NCBI RefSeq assembly: GCF_030682845.1 | Contig: NZ_JAUXNK010000046.1 | Span: forward strand, 29,898 to 93,897 | DNA from: Methanolobus sp. | GTDB taxonomy: Archaea > Halobacteriota > Methanosarcinia > Methanosarcinales > Methanosarcinaceae | Direction of reading: 5' to 3' | DNA length: 64,000 nucleotides | The notes under the pieces: model-generated | What the model saw: the letters and a program-made list of their open reading frames with translations, nothing else | The model's database searches: none | Told to the model about the DNA's origin: nothing | Part shown: positions 56,999-64,000 of the stretch, one piece after another | Numbering within the stretch: position 1 is the first letter of the stretch | How the letters are laid out: each line of letters opens with the position of its first letter | Program-made: the position numbers and the translations under genes

Positions 56999-59836
56999 TT
57001 ATAGAAGGGCATGGCCCTTGCGTTTACTACCTTTTGATAAGGACTCTGGCTTGCCTTTAAAGGAATCTTTTTGCTTCCCCGGAGCATTGCCTGCTGTTTC
57101 ATCGAGGAGGAACTTATCAACAACGTCTTTCATTTCCCCGGCGACCAGTGCCAGGCTCTCTGCTGATTTTGAGAGTTCCTGCATTGTAGCTGTTTGCTCC
57201 TGTACAGCTGCGGAGGCTTCCTCGGTTCCGGCTGCCGATTCTTCAGAAACAGCAGATACTTCCTCAACAGATGATGTAACCTCTTCTATTGAAGCTGATT
57301 GTTCCTCTGCGGCTGCTGCAATATCCTGCACCATGTGGGCTATTGTGTCCCCGGCCTTCATGACTTTCTCTATTACAGATGCAGCCTTATTGAGAGCTTC
57401 AGCGCCTGTGGAAACCTCTACAGCACCCTGCTGCATGGTTTTCACGGCATTGGATGTGCCTGCCTGTATCTCGTGTATAAGACCAGCTATCTGTTTGGCT
57501 GCGTTACCGGAATCCTCGGCCAGTTTGCGAACCTCGTCTGCAACAACAGCGAACCCGCGGCCATGCTCTCCTGCCCTTGCAGCCTCTATTGCTGCATTGA
57601 GAGCAAGCAGGTTGGTCTGATCGGCAATGCTTGTAATAAGACTTACTATCTCGCCTATCTGTTTGGATTTGCCGTCAAGTTGCATTATAGCTGAGGAGGA
57701 ATCTGAAGATGCACCTTTGATGCCTTCCATCTTTTTCAGCAGGTCCTTTGTAATAATACCCAGATCGTGAAGGAGTTCATTGGATTCCTTGGCAGTTTCT
57801 GCAGCCTTCTGGGAGTTGGTCGCGACTTCCTGTACAGTCACGGTCATATCAATCATTGCACGGGAAACTTCCTCGGTCTTAGATGCCTGATTCTGTGCTC
57901 CTTTTGAAATCTCTGAGACCGTATCTGCTATCTGGTAGGATGAAGAGGTCAGCTCCTGTACAGATGCAGACATCTCTTCTGCAGTGGCAGCCACATTCCT
58001 GGATGTGGTGTGGACCATAGAAACAACATTGTTCAGAGATATCCTGGTGTTCTCTATGCCATCAGTTAGCATTTTGAACTCTCCGACACCTTCCACCTGT
58101 ACAGGACGACTCAGATCGTTGTTGGATATGGCATCGAGCACCTCACTGGAATCTTCGATGATTGCCTGCAGGTTCTCTCCAAAGTTATCAAGAGCATTTG
58201 CAAATATCTTGAAATCACCCTGCGTTTCAAAGCTTACCCTTGCATCCAGATTACCTTGTGAATATTCATTCACTATCCTGATAGCTTCGTTGAGAGGTGT
58301 CACAAGTGCATCAATAGCACCATTGACTGTATTGATGGCTTCCTGGAAAGCACCTTCATAAGCAGAGCCATCAGCCCTGTAATCAAGGTTTCCGGCTTCA
58401 CTGGCATGGCCCAGTTTCATGAACTCATTGACAATGCCCTCAATATTACCCATCATGGAGATATAGCAAGGGATCAGTTCATCGTTCTCAGAACGCCTGC
58501 CCACTTTTTTAAGGCCCTGGAGATCACTGAGATCACCCACAGCAATCTTCTTGTTGACCGACATTACGGTGCGTATCCTGTCGCGGACAGAGTTTGTAGC
58601 GGTACCCATATCTGCAAAGATACCCTGATAGTGTCCCTCTACCCTGTGGGTGTGGTCATTCTCTGCCATAAGCTGCAACACTTCATTGCTCTCCTGAAGT
58701 CCCGCAAGACCATCGATACAATGATTGATGTTGTTCTTGATCACATTGAAATCACCCTTGTAGTTGTCAGTGATCTTTTCCGGAACCTCTCCCCTGGATA
58801 TACTTTCAACATACTCGGCTGTCAGGTTCAATGGGTTGATAACTGCATCAAATGCTTTGTTGACTGTAACAATGGCTTCCTTGAAAAGGCCATCAAACCC
58901 GGAAGCATCTGTCCTGTGTGCCAGATTGCCCTCTTCGGCAGCTTTGCCCAGCACAATGAACTCATCTGCCATGCCTTTGACTTTTTCCATCACTGATATT
59001 GTGTTTGGAAGGAGCTTGTCGTTCTCAGAACGTTTGCCTACTTTTCTGTACTTCTCAAGATCATCGAAGTTTCCTACAGCCATGTACTCGAATGTGCGCT
59101 GGATGTTAAGCAACCTGTTGCGAACTTCGTTAACAGCGTATGCATTATCCTTGAAGATGCCAGGGTATTCACCGGTCACACCATCTTCAAAGTCATTTAC
59201 CGCAAGCTTTAGGAGAATGGAGGTGCTCTCATTGAGCGGCTTTGATATCGCATCAAGATTGCTGTTCATGCTCTCAATGATCTTCCTGAAATCACCGCCA
59301 TGCTGAGAAGCGTCCACGCGTACATCGACTTTACCGGCGGCAGTTGCTTCTGCCAGTTTTGCGGAATCTACCATCAGGGCATTTATTGCATCTACACAGG
59401 TATTGAGATTGTTTCTCAGGTCATTGAAAGAGCCCTTGAATTCCTTTGTGCTCTTTGGAGGAATGTCCCCCCTGGAGAGCCTCTCGACGAACTTTGATGC
59501 AGCCATGAACGGTTTTACCATCGAGTCCATCAGGCTGTTTACATCGTCTGCAAGTCCTTTCGCATCAGCATCAAACTTACCTGCATCCACGCGGGCATCA
59601 AGCTGTCCTTCCTGTACACACTTCTTCAATCTGTCAACTTCAACTATGACAGATGCCTGGGAGTCTGCAGTTCTTTTCCATTGCATGGCATTGTCAAGGA
59701 AAGCATTGAATGCTTCAGCAACTTCTTTGTTCTTCCCGGCCATTCCTGTGTCTACCCGTGTACTGAGGTGACCATTATTAATGCTTTCAAGCACACGTTC
59801 GATCTCTTTGTTCAGCTTATTGTTCATTCCTAACAT
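56999..59836 (-). CDS. Soluble methyl-accepting chemotaxis protein with repeated HAMP-like units
   Basis: 945 residues, with no membrane segment or signal peptide. The N-terminal two thirds consist of repeated HAMP/PAS-like helical units, including two near-copies that start [19 protein letters not shown] and [19 protein letters not shown], and paired motifs [17 protein letters not shown] and [17 protein letters not shown]. The C-terminal signalling domain has the hairpin tip [20 protein letters not shown] and [16 protein letters not shown] (near 735-775) and flanking methylation helices. It senses an internal signal, perhaps redox or energy. ATG 59836 has GAGGGT upstream. It is followed by cheW and cheR. 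Confidence 0.92.
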   Translation of the reverse strand: MLGMNNKLNKEIERVLESINNGHLSTRVDTGMAGKNKEVAEAFNAFLDNAMQWKRTADSQASVIVEVDRLKKCVQEGQLDARVDAGKFDADAKGLADDVNSLMDSMVKPFMAASKFVERLSRGDIPPKSTKEFKGSFNDLRNNLNTCVDAINALMVDSAKLAEATAAGKVDVRVDASQHGGDFRKIIESMNSNLDAISKPLNESTSILLKLAVNDFEDGVTGEYPGIFKDNAYAVNEVRNRLLNIQRTFEYMAVGNFDDLEKYRKVGKRSENDKLLPNTISVMEKVKGMADEFIVLGKAAEEGNLAHRTDASGFDGLFKEAIVTVNKAFDAVINPLNLTAEYVESISRGEVPEKITDNYKGDFNVIKNNINHCIDGLAGLQESNEVLQLMAENDHTHRVEGHYQGIFADMGTATNSVRDRIRTVMSVNKKIAVGDLSDLQGLKKVGRRSENDELIPCYISMMGNIEGIVNEFMKLGHASEAGNLDYRADGSAYEGAFQEAINTVNGAIDALVTPLNEAIRIVNEYSQGNLDARVSFETQGDFKIFANALDNFGENLQAIIEDSSEVLDAISNNDLSRPVQVEGVGEFKMLTDGIENTRISLNNVVSMVHTTSRNVAATAEEMSASVQELTSSSYQIADTVSEISKGAQNQASKTEEVSRAMIDMTVTVQEVATNSQKAAETAKESNELLHDLGIITKDLLKKMEGIKGASSDSSSAIMQLDGKSKQIGEIVSLITSIADQTNLLALNAAIEAARAGEHGRGFAVVADEVRKLAEDSGNAAKQIAGLIHEIQAGTSNAVKTMQQGAVEVSTGAEALNKAASVIEKVMKAGDTIAHMVQDIAAAAEEQSASIEEVTSSVEEVSAVSEESAAGTEEASAAVQEQTATMQELSKSAESLALVAGEMKDVVDKFLLDETAGNAPGKQKDSFKGKPESLSKGSKRKGHALL

Positions 59837-60187
59837 TTAGAACCCTCATCAACTGCGTATATTGGAAAGTCTAACAGAGATTAAGCATAGTAAACTACTA
59901 TAAGTAATATAATATTAATATAATGGATAAAATTACTAATATAAAAATATATGACATTATCTATTTTGTAATATTATATATAAGAGTATTCTAGGGATTA
60001 GATCTTTGTCTAGAACTGTAACGCATAAAATAGCAGCTGAAATGTCCTTGCACTGACATCAATAATAAGGTGGACGTATAGTAAAAAAAAAGGGAAATGA
60101 ATCCTCACTTGAATTCAGACAAACAGACCTATCGATGCCATAGCCATTATTCAAATGAAGGTTCCTACAAGTCCTAAAATAGTTATT
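59837..60187. other. 351-base AT-rich gap between the chemoreceptor and the hybrid kinase
   Basis: No gene is seen. The first 150 bases upstream of the receptor are very AT-rich (repeated TATA-like stretches such as tattatatataagag) and should hold its promoter. The remainder has no clear terminator hairpin for the kinase gene; an A-run (gtaaaaaaaaaggg near 60079) would be a T-run on the minus strand and may end its transcript. Confidence 0.4.
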
Positions 60188-63100
60188 CTATACTTCTTTA
60201 AGCTGATGAACCAAGATATCAAACTGTTTTTCCATATCTGGCATAATAGTGATTATTTTATTGTACTCACCTTGCATGGCAGCTTGCTCCATCTCAAATG
60301 CCAAAGAACTAAGAACCATACCGCCAAGATTAGCAGAGGTGCCTTTGATCTTATGGGAACACCACAGGATATTTTTCATCTCTCTTTTATCTACATTTTC
60401 TCTAAGTTCCCTGATCTGTTCCGGCACTTGTTTCAGGAATATTGCGATCAAACTTCTGGCAAGTTCTTCATCATCCATTATCCTTTCAAAGAGAGCCTCT
60501 CTGTCAAATATCAATGGCTTTGCAAAGGTTTCCGTATCACTTGGAGATGAACTGTCCTCTGTTTTTCCTTTCCGGACCACTTCAAGCCATTTATCCAGCA
60601 ATTCCATTAGGGACTTCAATGAAACTGGTTTTGAAATGTAATCGTCCATGCCAGCTTCTATAAATCTTTCCCTGTCCCCCTTCATGGCATGTGCTGTCAT
60701 TGCGATTATCGGGATATTCCGATTCAGGACTGCTGATTCGGGCTGCCGAATGAGCCTTGTGGCCTCCAGACCATCCATTTCAGGCATCTGCACATCCATT
60801 AGCACAAGGTCGTATGGCAATGTTTGAAGGGTTTTTAATGCTTCTGCACCATTGGCTACAGTATCTACACGGAGGCCCATTTTTTTCAGCATGCTCTGGG
60901 CTACTTTCTGATTGACGATGTTGTCCTCGGCCAGCAGTATCCTTACATTTTTGATTTTCTGCATGGAAGTAGCATGCTCGGTAACAGAAGAATGTGATTT
61001 CTGTTTCTCATTGTCCGGGGTCAGAATAGTTGATAGCTTCTCGAATAGTTCCGATTGCCTTACAGGCTTGGTAAGATATGCTTCAAAGTGGTTCTTTTCG
61101 AGCTGTCCGGAGGCGGACCACTGTCCCATAGATGAAAGCATTATAAGGCAAGTACTTTCAAATTTTTCATCCGACTTGATGATCCTTGCAAGGGTCAGTC
61201 CATCCATCCCGGGCATATGCATGTCCAGGATTGCTACATGGAATGGTTCGCGATCTTCATGTGCTCTGTAAAGAGCTTGCAGTGCCATGGGACCGTCAAC
61301 AGCTTCCACTGGATTTGCACCCCATGAAGATATCTGAGCGACAAGTATCTCCCGGTTCGTAGCGTTATCGTCCACAACGAGTATGCGTGCGCTTTGAATA
61401 TCTGCTGGCAGGAGTTTATTCCTTTCACGGTATGGTTGCTTTGCAAAGCGGACTGTGAACCAGAACTCTGAACCTTTGCCCTGTTCACTTTTCATTCCTA
61501 TCTCTCCCCCCATCAGCTCCACAAGCTGTTTGGAGATAGCCAGGCCAAGCCCGGTACCACCATATTGACGCGTCGTGGAAGCATCTACCTGGTAGAACTG
61601 GTTAAAAAGAAGGGATATTTTATTCTTCGGGATACCAATTCCAGTGTCCCGGACAGAGAAACGCAACATAGCTTCTGTATCTGTCTCAGAAACCAGATTC
61701 ACGCGTACAGATACCTCGCCATGATGCGTGAACTTAATTGCATTGCCAGTCAGATTGGTCAATACCTGCTGCAGACGTCCGGTATCACCTCTTATGTAAG
61801 CAGGTACATCCGGCTCGGCCGCACAGATGAATTCCAGCCCTTTGTCATGGGCTCGTATGGATAGCATGGCAGCAAAGCCGTCCAGCACACTATGCAGGTC
61901 AAAGTCCAGTATCTCCAGTTCGAGCTTACCCGCCTCTATCTTTGAGAAGTCCAGTACATCATTGATTATCTCAAGCAGTGCTTCTCCGCTTGTCTGTACC
62001 GTTTCAACATAATGTCTTTGCTCTTCATCGAGCCTTGTGTCAAGAAGCAGACCTGTCATGCCAATAACACCATTCATTGGCGTACGTATCTCGTGGGACA
62101 TGTTGGCCAGGAACTCACTTTTTACCCTAGCACCATCCTCTGCTTTGGTCAAGGCAATGTCAAGTTCCTTGTTCTTCTTTTCTACTTCCTCTGCATATGT
62201 TCGCATTTTTTCATCTGCAAGCTTACGTTCGGTGATCTCACGCATGACTCCCACCGCGTGCCAGCCATCGGAGAGTTCAAGAGAAGAGAGTGACATTTCA
62301 ACCGAGATTTCCCCGCCATTCTTATGAAGAGCTTCCAATTCAACGGTCTTACCCACAGCGCCGCCTAGTCCGGTTTTGAGAAACAGTGGTAACTTTTCTT
62401 TATGGGCTGCATGATAGCGTTGCGGTGCTAATAATAAATGCAGGTTTTGACCGATAGCTTCCCCGCTCATATATCCAAAAATACGTTCCGCCGCCGAATT
62501 CCAGAAGGAGATGTCTCCCGCTGGATCCATCATCAGGATTGCATCCTGCGTTGACTCGGTAATAGCTCGCATCCGAGCTTCTTCTGCCTGCAAAGCCTGC
62601 TCGGATTTCTTGCGCTCAGTTATATTAATGTGGGAAACAACTACTTTGCGCGGGAAGGAATTGGTGCCTTGAAAAGGACACACCTTGCCTACGAACCATC
62701 GCTCTTCTTCCGGAGAATGACATGGATATTCAAGCTCGAAATTCTCTGCCGATCCATTCATCACATCTTCAATGCCCCGGGCAAATTGCAATGCTAAGTC
62801 ACTATCTGAACCCTTAGAGTCTTTTGCAGTTTGAATGTAATTTGTTCCTTCACTTACTTTTTCAAGGTCAGCAGAATTGGCAATGGCAAAATCTTTCCAT
62901 GATTTATTTGTTTTTATTATAGTTCCGATCTCGTCCAGTACACAAATATTTGCATCTAAAGAATCCAGAGTGGACTGGTTCAATTGATTTAAGTCCCTAA
63001 TAGTTTGTTCTGCATACCACTTGTCTGTGATATCACGACCTACGCCCACCAATCCCAGAATATCTCCTGTAGAGTTACACAAAGGAGCTTTTAGGGTGTC

Positions 63101-64000
63101 AAGCAATACCCCTCTGCCGCCGGGATAATCAACCCATTCTTCATTGTGTCTGGCCTTGCCTTCTTTCAGCATGATTGTATCATTCGCTCTGAAGAAGTCG
63201 GCAAGTTCCTTGCTGAACAAATCGTAATCCGTATTACCGATTATCTGGTCTCTGCCCCTACCTACAAAATTTGAGAACTCAGGATTGCAACCCAGGTATA
63301 CTCCATCAATGTCTTTGAAGAATATCATATCTGGGATTGAGTCAAGAAGGCTTTTTAGCAGAGATTTTTCCTTTTCGAGGTCCTCTTCTGCCCGCTTGCG
63401 GTCGGTAATATCCCTGGCTGCAGCGTAGACCAGATCTCCTATAGGGACTGAACGCCATTCTATCCACCGATAGGAGCCATCCTTGCATTTATAGCGGTTC
63501 TCAAAGTTCAGGACATGTTCCTGAGCATCCAGCCTGGAAATTGTTTCCAGAGTAGCTTCCATGTCTTCAGGATGCACATAATCCAGGAACAGCTTTCCTT
63601 CCAGCTCAGTTATTGAATATCCAAGTACCTTCTCCCATTCCGGATTTAGTCGAATGAACTCACCACTGCTATTAGCTATGCAGAGAAGGTCCAGGCTGGA
63701 TGTGAAATAGCGCTCCAGTTCCTCATTCTTTTCCTGTAGTGCCTTTTCGGCCCGCTTACGTTCAGTAATATCGCGTACAGCCGCCACACGGACTGAGCGT
63801 CCTGCGTACATCAGATTGTAAGCTTCAATTTCAATTGGCAATATAGTTCCATCTTTTCTCACTACGCGAACTTCATAGGGTTTAGCAACACCTTTAACCA
63901 TCTGCTGCCGGACAAAATCAAGATCATCAGGATGAATTAACATTGGCAAAACATTGTTGCCTAAAAGTTCATCTCGCAGGTATCCGGTTATACTGCTGAG
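60188..64000 (-). CDS. Multi-PAS hybrid histidine kinase (5' end beyond the window)
   Basis: At least 1,270 residues, open at the right edge (the frame continues through the last base). Domains from the N-terminal side: a partial PAS (GYLRDELLGNNVLPMLIHPDD), then four more PAS/PAC units, each ending in a DITERK/DITDRK-type sequence. Then comes the kinase with H-box ANMSHEIRTPMNGVIGM, N-box LTNLTGNAIKFTHHG, and G-boxes DTGIGIP and GGTGLGLAIS. Two receiver domains follow (ILVVDDNATNRE; ILLAEDNIVNQKVAQ with DVQMPEMDG) and a C-terminal HPt (WCSHKIKGTSANLGG). This BarA-like plan is bacterial in style, suggesting old transfer. It could signal onward through a separate regulator not seen here. Confidence 0.93.
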   Translation of the reverse strand, partial: LSSITGYLRDELLGNNVLPMLIHPDDLDFVRQQMVKGVAKPYEVRVVRKDGTILPIEIEAYNLMYAGRSVRVAAVRDITERKRAEKALQEKNEELERYFTSSLDLLCIANSSGEFIRLNPEWEKVLGYSITELEGKLFLDYVHPEDMEATLETISRLDAQEHVLNFENRYKCKDGSYRWIEWRSVPIGDLVYAAARDITDRKRAEEDLEKEKSLLKSLLDSIPDMIFFKDIDGVYLGCNPEFSNFVGRGRDQIIGNTDYDLFSKELADFFRANDTIMLKEGKARHNEEWVDYPGGRGVLLDTLKAPLCNSTGDILGLVGVGRDITDKWYAEQTIRDLNQLNQSTLDSLDANICVLDEIGTIIKTNKSWKDFAIANSADLEKVSEGTNYIQTAKDSKGSDSDLALQFARGIEDVMNGSAENFELEYPCHSPEEERWFVGKVCPFQGTNSFPRKVVVSHINITERKKSEQALQAEEARMRAITESTQDAILMMDPAGDISFWNSAAERIFGYMSGEAIGQNLHLLLAPQRYHAAHKEKLPLFLKTGLGGAVGKTVELEALHKNGGEISVEMSLSSLELSDGWHAVGVMREITERKLADEKMRTYAEEVEKKNKELDIALTKAEDGARVKSEFLANMSHEIRTPMNGVIGMTGLLLDTRLDEEQRHYVETVQTSGEALLEIINDVLDFSKIEAGKLELEILDFDLHSVLDGFAAMLSIRAHDKGLEFICAAEPDVPAYIRGDTGRLQQVLTNLTGNAIKFTHHGEVSVRVNLVSETDTEAMLRFSVRDTGIGIPKNKISLLFNQFYQVDASTTRQYGGTGLGLAISKQLVELMGGEIGMKSEQGKGSEFWFTVRFAKQPYRERNKLLPADIQSARILVVDDNATNREILVAQISSWGANPVEAVDGPMALQALYRAHEDREPFHVAILDMHMPGMDGLTLARIIKSDEKFESTCLIMLSSMGQWSASGQLEKNHFEAYLTKPVRQSELFEKLSTILTPDNEKQKSHSSVTEHATSMQKIKNVRILLAEDNIVNQKVAQSMLKKMGLRVDTVANGAEALKTLQTLPYDLVLMDVQMPEMDGLEATRLIRQPESAVLNRNIPIIAMTAHAMKGDRERFIEAGMDDYISKPVSLKSLMELLDKWLEVVRKGKTEDSSSPSDTETFAKPLIFDREALFERIMDDEELARSLIAIFLKQVPEQIRELRENVDKREMKNILWCSHKIKGTSANLGGMVLSSLAFEMEQAAMQGEYNKIITIMPDMEKQFDILVHQLKEV

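Overview
This window reads as part of the chromosome of a cytochrome-containing methanogenic archaeon of the Methanosarcinales (Methanosarcinaceae-like; the genus cannot be fixed from sequence alone). The key evidence is F420-dependent Mer beside FpoF (input subunit of F420H2 dehydrogenase), a multiheme cytochrome c, archaeal RadA, Cdc48, aIF1/SUI1, NreA, archaeal-type PPAT and NadM, together with bacterial-type MutS/MutL and a large hybrid histidine kinase. Archaeal TATA boxes about 25 nt upstream of starts, some leaderless starts and GGAGG-type ribosome sites agree. I saw no rRNA, tRNA or CRISPR array.

Layout. 1-918: two decayed fragments of ACR3-type transporter genes on opposite strands. 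1010-5566: mutS-mutL repair pair. 5610-12037: cobalt/nickel and cobamide block: cbiD-cbiE, ECF cobalt transporter cbiM-cbiN-cbiQ-cbiO (the ATPase carries an unusual C-terminal domain), then a NicO-type metal permease behind a 494-bp leader with hairpins and a palindromic operator candidate. 12048-24351: mostly housekeeping: endonuclease IV-like protein, CoaD, RadA, phosphoglycolate phosphatase, PRC-barrel protein, Cdc48, TRAM protein, PurL, DUF192, aIF1, then cysteine desulfurase, an IscU lacking one ligand cysteine, and a Cys-containing HTH regulator. NreA (PCNA-binding repair protein) follows, overlapping the regulator. 25705-34029: phosphate transporter with its PhoU-like partner, a carotenoid-type FAD oxidoreductase, PurC, NikR overlapping an ArsR regulator tail to tail, hemerythrin and a P-type ATPase.

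34082-40073: PfkB kinase with an unresolved start, PAS protein, FTR-like Fe-S protein, flavodiiron protein FprA, rubrerythrin-like protein (an O2/peroxide defence group), inositol phosphate synthase and DUF429. 40103-44688: the most unusual region, a minus-strand redox locus encoding two small Cys-rich DUF2180 proteins, a Cys-tagged AhpD-like protein, a pentaheme cytochrome c with both a lipobox and a PGF-like C-terminal tail, a 7-Cys ferredoxin, an iron-sulfur flavoprotein, a ferredoxin-NAD(P)-reductase-like flavoprotein and archaeoflavoprotein. It sits directly upstream of mer-fpoF-nadM. 48117-49720: an IS1634/IS4-type insertion sequence whose transposase needs a -1 frameshift, and which cut off the 5' end of a CopZ-like gene.

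49916-55757: polyphosphate locus (ppx, ppk1, a frameshifted CHAD gene, a membrane protein, a ferredoxin and a PPK2 remnant). 55859-64000: chemosensory and two-component genes: a soluble receptor of repeated HAMP/PAS-like units, cheW, cheR, and a multi-PAS hybrid kinase cut by the right edge. cheA is not in view. Several genes near the IS and at the window ends are decayed, so this part of the chromosome has been rearranged.
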